A DNA stretch of 64,000 bases, from NCBI GenBank assembly GCA_018296165.2, contig JACKQL020000001.1, positions 806,001 through 870,000 of the forward strand, read 5' to 3'. This document shows positions 23,801 to 34,650 of the stretch, in pieces. The position numbers and the translations under genes were made by a program. The notes under the pieces are model-generated. The model was given only the letters and a program-made list of their open reading frames with translations. It did not search any database and was not told where the DNA came from. The stretch's first letter is position 1; the number at the start of each line of letters is the position of its first letter. Source of the stretch: Termitomyces sp. T153. Its lineage: Eukaryota > Basidiomycota > Agaricomycetes > Agaricales > Lyophyllaceae.

Positions 23801-26642
23801 TTCTCGGGAACGGATCACGACCGATGTTACAATGTTCACTTCAGTAAGGACTTTTTTTCTTGAAAAGAGTCTCGATTTGTACTCATGTTTATTAGGCACT
23901 GCAGCCCGCAACTGCACACCTAGATATCGTTCCAGACGTTCTACCAGAGATCCTTCTGCTTGCAGGTGACCCGGATCAAGACGCACCATCGTTACTTGCG
24001 AACAGTCTCTGGATCAAGTACCGAAAATCTGTCGATTGGGCATGGAAAGTTTGGGACAATACCGTTGCCAGCCTCCGACAGGTCCCAATAATGACTTCTG
24101 ACGAGGCTGGACGCCGAGCTTGCGCTGTACGATATGGAGTCCTTCTTTGGCATGTGGATCAACACTTAGCTATGGGTCTTGACGGTGAGGTCCTCCGATG
24201 GTTTCTAGGCCCCGGGCGAAATGAAGTTGTGGTACTCAATACAGAAGCATGGGACTTGTTGATCATTGTGCTTTTATACCTGTCTGTTCATGGTGCTCTG
24301 AAGACGACAACCATCCTCCAGGGAATGGTTTATCCGGCCTGGCAGCAGGCTGCGAGTGTTACAATAAACCAGCCTTCACCCACGATTGAAACTTTTCTTC
24401 GATCTGCTAATGATGTTTGTCGACGACTATTGCTATCAGATGACATCAATGATGACCTTCCTCCTGTTGACCTTCTCGAACTCCAGTGCATCCAAACTCG
24501 GAGACAGGACGTCTATGCCCAAGCCCACTTTTCTCGACTTGCGTCAAGTATCCCTGTGCTTATATCTCTACAAAACAACAAGTATATCTCTGAAGAGCTC
24601 CGGAGGGACTCGACATCGCTCCGCCATCTGATATCCCAGAATCAAGATTTCCGGCAAGGAGTTTATCGTAATCTTGACGCTATTCGAGAGGCATTTGAGC
24701 GTTCCCTTCGCACATTGGACACTCATAACGGTACCCTCAATAAACACCTTGTTGCTGGACTCCGGCTGCTCTTGTATGATATCAATGTTGGCGATGGTGA
24801 GCTTTCTTTTTGAGCTGTCGGCAATTGTCTAATCGCGCTTAGATATAGAACTATCTGAATGGCCTGCTGTCACGTCTCTTTTGAGTCCTTGGAAAATCGC
24901 TGCTACCATGGTTCAGATGCAGCTCATTCTTAAGGAAATGGGTCAAGATCTGTTGCGCGATCCAACAGATACATCTGCGCATGCCAACCTCGATCGGTTG
25001 ATTCTTATGCTTTTCAGTCATTCAATGACATCTGAAGAAGCGTTTTATGTTGGAGAAATGGCCAGGGGGGTTGACAATCTAGTTGCCAGAAAGGTGATTG
25101 CCGGAATACATATCACTTCATTTTTTCTGATTCTAGGATTTTTTCCACTGTCCAGTTTGTAAATAATGGACTCCGATGCATCACAGAGCGGGTACGAGAT
25201 TCAACATTGACAATCCCGTCAAACTCTTCGTCTGCCTTCCAGCGAGCCGGTGAGCTCTTACTCATATTGATTCACGTATCAGAACCGTTGCGTGAAGACA
25301 CAACTCTCTCCACCATTCTCGAAAATCCTGCCCAAGAAGACTTCATGGAGGCCCTGTCGTCAAAACTAGTTTTGATAGAGTCATCCATAGTCTCAACTAG
25401 CAATTCGGATATAGATGAAATTCTGACACAAGATATGATCTTATTTCTCAGGCTTCTACAGTTCGAAATGGGCTTCAGGGGGGCCTGGACCATCAAACTA
25501 AAAGAGACAACTGATAGGATTGTTTCTTCCCTGTTTAAAATTTTGGTATGTAGTCGTTAAACATGCACTTACGTTTGCTCATGTCGCCGACAGCTTCATA
25601 TCTCTAGTATCAGCCCAACTTCAATTCTATACCCTCTGATGTTAGACACCCTTTACTATATTTATGACGGTACGTGTAAAAGAGACACCATTCACATTTC
25701 CTAACACCCCAAACAGAGATACCGATTGACCCAAAGGCAACCCCTTTCGACCCGTTTCGTCATTACCCAAGTATATCACCGGCAGATCTACCACTTGTGT
25801 TACCAGCAGAACACCGAAAGCAAATCGTATCGCTTCTTCCTTTCCTATCCGACTCTTGTTCCACATCAAATATGGTTTATTCGCAACGGGATACGACGGG
25901 CAATATAGTTCTCGGACTGCCCGTCGTGAATCGTGCCTGGGAATGGATCGAAAATCTGGGGGAGCCAGCAATTGTCGACACTAACCAGGAAAACAAAGAT
26001 CGGGAAGAGAGTGCACGCTTGGAGTCTAAATATACCGTCAAAAACTCAGGTTCCCTTCCACTCGAAGTCTTCGATGCTCGCCTGACGGGAGAAGGAGTCT
26101 CAGGGACTTCTGCTTCTGCCCATGATAGTGATCATAAAAGACTAGGGAAGCTCCGTAACTTTGAAGATTGCCTATCAAAAGAGAATGTTTTCGAGCGAGA
26201 TTGGAGAGAGACAAGGATGGACCTGGAAGCTGATATTGGTCATCCTGCCGGACGCCATTGGACCGAAATGGACGAAGAGACTGGCGGTTCTTCACAAATT
26301 GCACCATCAAAGCTATCGAAGTCCACTCCGCCGAGATGTTCGCCAGCGCCCTCTAATGCTTCCCGTTCTTCTGCTCGTGGATCAGGTGCATCAGTCCGAC
26401 CAAGTCCACAGGGAGCCCTTAACAGGAACTCGAGCTCTACCATCAATGACATCCTCGACGTCGACAGTGCTACAACTATGACCCCGAAACAACCATTGAA
26501 CAATAAGCGGAGAGCATCTACTTCGGCCGTGGCAAGTGACGACGAGATCGAGATAATTGCAGGGCCAGTCCCGGTACCTAGTCAGATAAGCAAGAAACCC
26601 AGGATCAAGCCTTCAGCCAAGGGGCGGCCTAAGAGAAAGTAG
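20875..26642 (+). CDS. MED12: Mediator kinase-module subunit MED12 (Srb8)
   Basis: MED12 activates the CDK8/cyclin C kinase module that reversibly represses Mediator. The N-terminus encodes PLIYESRPPAWLPKVHSCAD. The Med12 domain follows (about 21430-21570): PLYKLGKSVPHGAKGHDLL, then NNVAIPRAVWFLRVFGANET. The LCEWAV-type region has PRPGLNIKQTFKGVL, RERWVSRF and YSEGLVDSRTFLVW. A long helical middle continues across many exons, with large uninterrupted exons at 23950-24813 and 24850-25560. The last exon (25700-26642) is Ser/Pro-rich and ends with a basic, nuclear-localisation-like KKPRIKPSAKGRPKRK. The expected large size (about 1,500 residues) fits 5.8 kb with short introns. I did not resolve every intron. 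Confidence 0.92.
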
Positions 26643-26797
26643 AGATTCCGTCTTTGCGGTATCTCAAGATGCAATGGACTAACTATCGTTCATTTGACTG
26701 TACATGTACAAATTGTATTAATCCGGATGAATTTCCAGTAAATGTAAAGTAGTGTACTTAAAGAACCCCATGGATGAATCAATGAAGCGTCAACTTC

Positions 26798-27795
26798 TCA
26801 AGCCACTTTCGGAAAAAACCCATCCCAAGGACCTGTCTTCGGTGCGGTTGCCTTGCCTCTGGTTTGTTTTTCTAGTTTCTTGGGGCTACCTTCCCCTGCT
26901 GCAGTGGTAATGGCCCTGATCAGTGCCTTCAGAGCGAAATCTTCGACTGGTCGATTTTTGACCTGTTCTCTACATGTAGGACATGTATACTGTGGCTGAG
27001 GAGCCTGTTGCTGCAATTGAGCATAGTATGCAGCAGCGTGGGGAGTCCGCAAGATTAACGGGTTTTGCATCATGGCCTCCCATAGACGGTGATTGTGAGT
27101 CTGCTGATCATGGTAATCGGGGTGAATGGCTATGAATTGAGCAAGTGTAGTCCCGAACCAGTCCTGCAGGCAGGACAAGCAGAATGTGTGACCGCATTCT
27201 GGCAATCTAGGCGAAGTGTAAGAGTTTATGAAAGACAGTTTGAGCAAGTACATCACTGACATGAAAGGTGACCACATTCGGGAAGTGCATATCTCACAGC
27301 CCATATTGTCATCGAGTTGAAGTACGTCCTACCAACATCTTTTGGAACTCAGCCAACCTGCTGACAGGTTCGAAGACGTACCAGCTTTCCCTTTCCAATT
27401 CCAGATGTAGTCTTCAGTTCCGCGATTTCTTTTTTTGCGCTAGAGAGTTCGCCACCTGAAGTTGTCAGCTCAGTTTTCAAACGGGAGTTTTCCTTTGTTT
27501 CAAGACCGTCAAATAGCTGACTGTGTGAGAAGGGGCAAATACACCATACCTCCTTCAGCTTTTTGACTTGGTACCGAAGGTCAGCAGCTACAGAATCGAC
27601 TCGAGGCACAAATTCGTCGTCATCGGATGATATTTCAATGACTTCCCCAAGTACGACTGGTTTTGATTTCGGTCGGGTCTCTCTCCTGCGCTTGCTCAAT
27701 GAGGAACGCGTCAGAGGTTGAGGAGAGTGGGCGAGAGAGGGGTTCAAGGTGACTTCAGATGTTTGTTGACGGCTACCCATGCGTGTTGCTGGCAT
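26798..27795 (-). CDS. RING-finger E3 ubiquitin ligase with coiled coil
   Basis: Probable nuclear or cytosolic RING E3. The N-terminal third is basic and Ser-rich, with an acidic IEISSDDDEFVP patch that may act as a SUMO-interacting-like motif (VIEISSDDD). A coiled coil follows (SRLKTELTTSGGELSSAKKE). The RING is split by an intron: CEICTSRMWSPF, then ILPECGHTFCLSCLQDW. After an insertion of about 50 residues comes the last pair, YTCPTCREQV. Residues C2-C-H-C2 and CPTC provide the zinc ligands, although the spacing before the last pair is long. The end KTGPWDGFFPKVA is at 26798. The start at 27795 is preferred, with an in-frame ATG five codons later. Substrates are unknown. Confidence 0.85.
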
Positions 27796-28867
27796 GATAT
27801 GATAGCAATGAACAAGGTCATGAGCATTGGCCTTCGGAAATCAAACTTGAGCAAGAGTGCTGACAGCCCCCCTAAAGGTAATTTGATTAGCACGTGATTG
27901 GATCAGTATATCACATGATCAACTTTCGACCGCGCCGGCTTGTCATCGAATATCTATGCTGCTACATGTAAATAGGCTAGTGATAAGCATGGTCATATCT
28001 CTAGGAGGTTATGTCGTGATTGTGCATCTGAAAATCGTCGCAACATCATCAAGTTCAGTCCTAGTTCAGTCACTCAGTCGAATCGGATTTGCTGAGGAAC
28101 CTGGATCTAACTCACATTAAAGGCAGTTTCTACGGCAGATAGGTACAGGAACTGGTGCGCGATTGACGAGTGCAAGCGGATCAGAATTCTAATTGGCACA
28201 TATGAGCCAATAAAAAACGTAATAAGTCAATCCAAATTAAAGCCTCACAACTATTTGTTCATTACCGATAGAATTGCTAGGTATAGGCGCGGACATTATG
28301 ATACCCACTTAGAGTAAAGATTAATCAAATTCATGTTGCTTGATCGGAAATTTCAAACAAGATACCGCATGACCAGCATGTCAACGTGAAAGAAAGAAAA
28401 GAGAGTGACTGCATCGTAACGCAGTAGTGTCGTGAGTAATGATTGATATGCCCTTCAGTCTTCCAGTTCCAGTGGTAGCTGGAAGATCTGAATGGGCGGC
28501 GTTAGGCCGATGGGGCGTGTAGCGACAAGCTCAGAAGTGAAACAAATCGTCTGGGCAGCAGACCGTTTATAAGGTTTCCAGACTCAGACAACACAAAGAG
28601 CATGTACAAGCGAGCCCCGTTCGATGTCATGGCAAAGACTATGGTGCAAAAGCACGTACGATCTCGAGACTAGTTTGAAGAACCAGTGAAAAGCTACAGA
28701 AAACGGTCAAAAAATAAATCTCTTCTGCCACTGTGGAGTGACTGGTCAACCAAAGATCTTTGTCTGTTCGGCAGTGGACGGACCGTATCAGACCGAAAAC
28801 CGGTCGCACCGGGTCGCAACCAATGGAAGAGGAGCAAATTCGAAGTCGTACAATCAAAGTCTTCCAG
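27796..28867. other. Intergenic, no gene recognised
   Basis: This stretch of 1.07 kb lies between the RING gene and the first YCII gene. It has scattered AT-rich segments and no recognisable coding or RNA gene. Open frames on both strands near 28640-29050 overlap the YCII gene in other frames and are spurious. Confidence 0.55.
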
Positions 28868-29375
28868 ATGTCAACGCTCCATAGATTCATGGTATACGCG
28901 CCTGACTGTACAACGGAGGGCACATTCGAGAAGCGTCTATCTGTCAGAGAAGACCATCTAGCAGGGTTCAAGGCAAAAATAGATGGAGGGTTTGTTCGTA
29001 AGTCATCGTGCTTGCCAGGTCGGATTATATCGCTACATAATTGTGACGTCAATGGGTAGGCGTTGGTGGTGTCTTGCTGAGTCCTGAATCGATTGCCACA
29101 TCCAGTTCGGATAAGAAGATGATAGGCTCAATGTTCATTTGTGAAGCGGAGAACATCGAAGAGTGAGTTGTCTCATGCTTTCTTTCCTCGATCTTCTGCT
29201 TAATCCATCTGAATATTAAGGGTGAAGAAGGTTGTTGAGTCCGATATTTATTACAAGGCAGGTGTGGTAGGTCTCGATTATTTGATATTTGTCGATCAGT
29301 CTCCTCACTTCAAGGTAGTGGGATGCTCAAAAGATTGTTATCTTACCTTTACTCCCTGCCACCCCAATCCCCTAG
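28868..29375 (+). CDS. YCII-domain protein, copy 1
   Basis: Small protein of the YCII-related ferredoxin-like fold family, related to muconolactone-isomerase-like enzymes; the role in fungi is unknown. Four exons (28868-28997, 29060-29162, 29221-29266, 29319-29375) give 111 residues in a continuous frame. It begins MSTLHRFMVYAPDCTTEGTF. The conserved core includes RVGGVLLSPES and MIGSMFICEAENIEEVKKVV. The family motif D-x-Y-Y-x-x-G-V-W appears as ESDIYYKAGVWDAQKIVILP. It ends at TAG 29375. No targeting signal precedes the domain, so it is probably cytosolic. A second copy follows 175 nt downstream. Relative to that copy it has one additional intron, at 29163-29220. Confidence 0.85.
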
Positions 29376-29409
29376 TTCATATGATTTATGTATGTTACGA
29401 ATATATATC

Positions 29410-29502
29410 ATTCTATGGGAATCAAGGAAAGGATATTAACCATTATGGCGGTTATAGTATTCCATGGGAATCAAGGAAAGGATGTTGGCCGTCATGGCGG
29501 GG
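29410..29502 (+). repeat. Imperfect 44-nt direct repeat
   Basis: Copies at 29410-29453 and 29459-29502 both contain ATGGGAATCAAGGAAAGGAT and end in ATGGCGG. Most differences between them are transitions (A/G and T/C). The repeat lies between the two YCII genes. Confidence 0.85.
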
Positions 29503-29550
29503 TTGAATCAATACATATGCAAAGCAGAATAGAAGTCAACGTCGACATTC

Positions 29551-30076
29551 ATGTTCACGATGAAGACGATTCTCCGCCCAGTATTCCGCCATTCATTCCT
29601 TTTCCGCAGATCTATGTCACGATGCACTGCGGTCAACAGGTTCTTTGTGTATGCTCCAGACAGGAAAGATCCTGATACACATGTCAAGCGACATGCAGTA
29701 CGACCTCAACATTTTGCTGAAATCAAGCCTCACATAGACGGTGGTACTGTCCGTAAGCACACTTCCTCAAGCCAAAGCTCAAACGCTCACGATTGGCTTC
29801 GTTCTGACGGAGTACAGAGGTTGCTGGGATGGTACTGTCTTCAGACCAAACTGAGGCTACAAAGGGTCAAAAGAAAGCGGAGGCTTCTATGTTGATTGTC
29901 AAGGCGGACACGATCGACGAGGTCAAACAACTGATCGAGAGAGACGTGTACTATACATCTGGGGTGGTAAGGTCATTGCAGCATATACTAGTCAATATGC
30001 TTACAGCTAGGCTATCAAGTGGGACACCGAGAAGCTCATTATTCTGCCATTTGTTTCCGCAACTCCTCTTCTATGA
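29551..30076 (+). CDS. YCII-domain protein, copy 2, probably mitochondrial
   Basis: Paralogue of the preceding gene. Three exons (29551-29752, 29818-29966, 30020-30076) give 135 residues. About 28 residues precede the YCII domain (MFTMKTILRPVFRHSFLFRR, then SMSRCTAV). They are rich in Arg, Ser and hydrophobic residues with no acid, which fits a mitochondrial presequence. The domain then matches copy 1: NRFFVYAPD, VAGMVLSSD, DTIDEVKQLIERDVYYTSG and WDTEKLIILPFVSATPLL. The intron that splits E-V-K-K in copy 1 is absent here, although the other two intron positions are shared. Compartment is inferred from composition only. Confidence 0.85.
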
Positions 30077-30215
30077 CAGTGGAGTCATGTCGAGAGCTGG
30101 AAATATGTATAAGGTCCGGTAACGTGGTAGTGGTGATCTCCGGTAGCCGGTGCTCGTTTGAGCATGTGTTGGTCCGAATACCTATACGTACCATAGTGCC
30201 CTAGGATTAACCACC

Positions 30216-31372
30216 ATGTCCCATTCCATCTGCCGCACCCTTTATAGTCCTGTGAAAACGACCTGCTTTTCCCGCTCAAAATTTACCAAGCTCTTTTCTA
30301 AGAACATTCGTTTGATGTCAACTAAGATCCAGTACAACTACATCCTTGTCTCCCGCCCAGAGCCAGCAGTTGCACTCGTTACATTAAACCGTCCAAAGGC
30401 CCTGAATGCTTTGTCTTCCCCCTTGTTCGTAGAGCTCAATCAGGCTTTCCATAAAGCTGATGCCGACCCCTCCGTGAGCGCGATAGTATTGACAGGCTCA
30501 GACAAGGCGTTTGCTGGTTCGTACGTCGACTCTCGAAAGTTCATAACCTGGCTAGACTCATCTTGCAGCTGGCGCTGATATCAAAGAGATGAAGGATATT
30601 GAATGTAAGTAACAATAGTAGGAGTATAGGTCAGCTCTCTCAACATTATTTGCTTAGTTGCCGATGCGTACAAGAACCGTTTCCTGGAGAACTGGGCTGA
30701 AATGACGCGTATACGCAAACCTATCATCGCAGCAGTCTCTGGTTACGCGGTTCGACTACGACTCTTTGCCTTGTTTCTGTGTCTCACATGATATTGTAGC
30801 TAGGCGGAGGTTGTGAATTGGCCCTCATGTGTGACATCATCCTTGCATCTCCCACCGCTAAATTTGGTCAGCCTGAAATCAATCTTGGCACCATCCCAGG
30901 CGGTGGAGGCTCACAACGGCTTGCGCGCATTATCGGAAAATCTAGAACGATGGAGATGGTTCTGACCGGACGTATGATTTCGGCACAGGAAGCATCTCAG
31001 TGGGGGATTGTAAGTCGAGTGGTCAAGGAAGGGGAAGGAGAAGTTGTGAAGGAGGCCATTGCTGTCGGGAAGGAAATTGCGAGCAAGAGTCAGATTGCGA
31101 TTCAAGCTGCCAAAGAAGTCTGCAATGCTGGTACGTTACATCGGAACATCGACATACATTTGTTGATTGTTATACTTCTAGCGTACGAATTGACACTTGC
31201 AGAAGGCTTAAGATTCGAAAGACGTATCTTTCATGGCTTGTTCGCAACTAAGGATCAGAAAGAGGGTACGTTCGAACCACAGCTCTTGACGATGAATTCT
31301 CGATGATTAATTTCCTGCACAGGTATGGGCGCCTTCGCCGAGAGGAGAAAACCAAACTTCACAAATGAGTAG
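30216..31372 (+). CDS. Enoyl-CoA hydratase, mitochondrial
   Basis: Crotonase-fold enzyme that hydrates trans-2-enoyl-CoA in fatty-acid beta-oxidation. The start has a good context (CCACCATG). The first 35 residues are basic and hydroxylated with no acids (for example [20 protein letters not shown]), a mitochondrial presequence. The domain begins near [11 protein letters not shown] and continues with [15 protein letters not shown]. The oxyanion-hole segment is [10 protein letters not shown] across an intron. Both catalytic glutamates are present, in [12 protein letters not shown] and [18 protein letters not shown]. The C-terminal helices ([35 protein letters not shown]) end at TAG 31370-31372. 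At least five short introns are present. Confidence 0.94.
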
Positions 31373-31467
31373 ATCTATATTTGATCCTTCCCAGTAGCTC
31401 CTGCACACCATAATGTCGAGCTCGGAATTTGTTAAAGAACATTGAATGGCGTGTCACATCCAACGCA

Positions 31468-31746
31468 TCATTGAAACCACCTGAGAATGCTTCCTGCAAG
31501 AAAGGCTGTAGACAGACAAGAAGAATGTTAATGTCATCAAAATTGTAGATAGTAACAAGAAACTATACCTGTTCCTAGGCCAGCCATAATCCGCTTCTGC
31601 CATGGGCTACCCGGTGCAGCTGCACGGGCTTGCCAAAATGCATAGGAGCCCACACCAGCAAGTGTACCCGTGCCAATTATTCGACAAGACAGACAATCTT
31701 TGTACGGTCGTGGAACAGAGATAGCAGGCTGAGTATCCGTCGTCAT
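31468..31746 (-). CDS. DUF4536 small membrane protein (DMAC1-like)
   Basis: Tiny protein resembling the distal membrane-arm assembly component family; in animals DMAC1 helps mitochondrial complex I assembly. Exons 31746-31569 and 31505-31468 give 71 residues. It has KDCLSCRIIGTGTLAGVGSY with the conserved C-x-x-C, a first membrane segment from there through AFWQARA, then WQKRIMAGLGT. The intron joins this to AFLAGSILRWFQ, a second membrane segment. The start at 31746 (MTTDTQP) is preferred; an upstream in-frame ATG at 31803 would add about 19 residues. The gene is convergent with the enoyl-CoA hydratase gene, with stops about 95 nt apart. The family match is on short sequence, so function is tentative. 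Confidence 0.75.
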
Positions 31747-32196
31747 CGCAACGTTGCGCTGGTAGTGGTAGTATGGAGTCCAAGGTCTGGGGCAATGAAA
31801 CACGTGACCAAAGCCCGGGGAGGGTTACTTCAAATTACGTTGGATCTCCAGGTTTCTTGAATCCTTTGGGAAAGTCGGAGAACGATATACTTGGCTCTCC
31901 ATGCTCTGTATCCTTTAGACAATGATTGTAACAAGCGATCTGCCATCATACTCGGTGAAGTAAGCATTGTTGAGGAACGACTTATACGAGACTCAGATAC
32001 GTGATTCCTTTGAATTCTATTCTCTTTGTTGGATACTTGCTTGACGCGCCACTAAATGTGGTGCGCGCGATCGGTATTTGCCAATCTTTACCAATAAACC
32101 TTATTTTTTTTTACATAGATAATCTACGATACACAAACATTTCGATGGCACAAACTACACAACATTCAAAAATCGTGTTCTGATTGCAGCGCAAGC
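31747..32196. other. Intergenic, border of transposon island
   Basis: No gene is seen. CpG is still present (for example GTGCGCGCGATCGG near 32062), so this segment lies outside the CpG-depleted block that starts near 32.29 kb. Confidence 0.6.
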
Positions 32197-33180
32197 ATGA
32201 GGAGCCCACGGCTATCTAGACGGCACCATAAAAAACCAAACGTTGGGTGTGATGACCCCGACACAAAAATGGAAATAAAGCCTACTGAATGGTCCTCAAA
32301 ATCCCCTTCTTTGGAGGAATGGGAGGAAAGGGATGCCTGGGCTTTAGGCCTGATCATTTACAACACAAAAAACCCTGTCGGGCTGGGGATAAGCATGGAT
32401 GGCATGGCAGCAAAAGCATGGACAACCCTGACTGAAAATCACAGAGTATTCTCTGAGATTGCCACAATGAATGCCAAGAAAAGACTGCACCATGGAATTC
32501 ACTGTAGAAATGGACTTCCCAAAGCACATTGAGGACCTCCAAGAAAAGTGGAAGTCAGCAACTGAAAAAGGAGCCAAACTGGACAATGCAGCATTCTGAA
32601 CCATTCTCATTGCTTCATTGCCAGAATCTTGGAACACAGTAGTTGCAGGAGTATATGCTATGAAGACCTCTAAGGATGTTGTTGCCACCCTCACAATCCA
32701 TTGGGACAGACTTGTCTTGCAAAAACAAAAGGCAGGCATATCAGCACTACAAACCTAGACCAATCAGTCAAAGCCAGAATTGATCTGCATCAACCCAAAC
32801 TGCAAGCAATGTGGTCATGTAATTGAGAACTGTCATTGGAAAGGGGGAGGCAAAGAGGGAGAAATTTCCACCAAATTTCTGAAACAGGGAAAAGATGTCT
32901 AGATCACCATCAAATGAAGCCACAACTCTAGCAATGCCTGTAGCAATGCCAGCTGCAAATGTGGCCACATCAACTGCATCACAAGCTCCAGACCAACCTC
33001 AGCCTCAGGTTACTTATGCTCTATCAGCCACAGTCACAAAAGACAGGGATATCATGAAATTGACCAGCACCTGTGCATTGAAAACCATGACCATACCTAC
33101 ATATGCTGACTCAGGCATGACAGATCACTTTTTTGTTGATAGACACAATAACTCAGTTGATGCATCAACAACTATTTTGT
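32197..33180 (+). pseudogene. Copia-type gag and protease N-terminus, degenerate
   Basis: Remnant of a Ty1/Copia retrotransposon capsid gene. It shows KPTEWSSKSPSLEEWEERDA, then NPVGLGISMDGMAAKAWTTL, typical of fungal Copia gag. A shifted frame carries LPESWNTVVAGVYAMK. A zinc knuckle follows (CINPNCKQCGHVIENCHW, C-x4-C-x2-C-type with the last ligands altered), then the protease start YADSGMTDHFFVDRHN, with the Asp-Ser-Gly catalytic site. Frameshifts near 32510 and a stop near 32598 disable it. It breaks off inside the protease. The pol part of this family is found only on the opposite strand. Confidence 0.8.
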
Positions 33181-33479
33181 TATATATATACCTATTTGAC
33201 ACAATACCATAAGTATCTGTTAGTCCCTGTTTGATATTATAAGTGATGTTGGACATACCTCAGTCAATGTGTTATTGATTGAGGTATATCCCAGTTTCCA
33301 CCTCCAATGATATTCCACTCAACTGTACAGTTTTCTGATCTGGTTTTCTCCCCTGTCCTCTCCAATACCATGTCACTCATGTGTCGCATGTGGTTCCCTG
33401 TGTTTTGCAATTCCCTTCTCAATACTTCCCCAGACTCACAAAACACATCAGTTTTTGCACAACTGTAGTGCCATGCAGA

Positions 33480-34495
33480 ATTTATGATGTTGTGGATGTG
33501 GCAGTGGTTTCATGAACAGGTCTGCAAGGTTATCTGAGCTTGGTATGTAGTCAATCTTAATCTTCCCTTCTTCCACTGCATGTCAAATATAGTGATGCCT
33601 AACATTGATGTGTTTAACTTGATTATGGTTTTGTTTGTTTATGGCAATTGCTATGGATCCATTATCATCTCCTTTCAAGCTTGCTGGGAGTGGCACCCTT
33701 AGACTGATCTCCAATAATGCAGAGTACATCCACTGTATTTGTTCTCCTGTTCTCTTCAGAGCAATATACTCAGCTTCAGTGGTTGATGTCAATACAGTAT
33801 CCTGAAATTTAGCACTCCAGCATATTGGGCTGCCTGCCTAGATATATACTCTGCCCAAAACTGACTTTCATGTGTCTATGTCCATGGCAAAATCAGAGTT
33901 GTAGTATCCTCTCAGGATATAGTCCTGGTATTTGCAGCTGCCATAACATAATTTGAAGTGGAGGTTTGCTTTGATATACCACATGATATGGAGGAGTGCA
34001 AGCCAGTGTGCTTTGCTGGAGTTGGACATGAATCAGCTAAAGGATATGATGGCAAAGGGAATGTTGGGTCTGGTCCCTACCTGGGCATACATTAGCAATC
34101 CCAGTACTTCCCCATATGGCTTATCCTTCATGTTGTTGTTCTTCATTACCACTCAGTGCCTACAATCAGCATAGTATGATGCCCAGAGGTAGTGGTGTGT
34201 ACTTAGGGGTGCATTCCACCATTCCAACAATTGCTTGAGTGTGCATTTCAAATATTCTTCTAATATTCTTTCTTCTTGGTCCAGCATGGTGAGTTTCTAG
34301 TCTTGGTTGTGAATACTGTGTATGCCCAAGACAAACTTGATGTCCCCCAGATCTTTGATTTGAAGCACTAGACATGAGAATTTGAGGTTGCAAATAAGTG
34401 AACAGAGTAAAGACAAGCACCCAAGCATTAGTCTGAGACTGTCCAAGAAGTTTGTCAAAGCCAGCAGCTGTCCCAATCCAGTGTGAGTCACATCC
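33480..34495 (-). pseudogene. Copia pol fragment: end of RT and RNase H
   Basis: Read leftwards from 34491, the frame shows LQIKDLGDIKFVLGIHSI (end of the reverse transcriptase), then LGLLMYAQVGTRPNIPFA, and AHWLALLHIMWYIKANLHFK. The RNase H signature is TSTTEAEYIALKRTGEQIQW. The pol end DYIPSSDNLADLFMKPLPHP lies near 33510. Several in-frame stops occur, mostly explainable as C-to-T changes. The YVDD catalytic part of the RT is missing at the 34.5 kb break. Confidence 0.85.
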
Positions 34496-34650
34496 AGATC
34501 ACAACTTACACTTCATTATCCAGGTCATTGTATGGACTTATTCTTGAAGACTTGGTGAATTTCTTGGAAGACAAGGTGACAGTGCCATCATCTTCAGTCT
34601 TGATGCCATCACTACCCTCACCTTTGCCATTGCTGTCATCACTGCCATCA

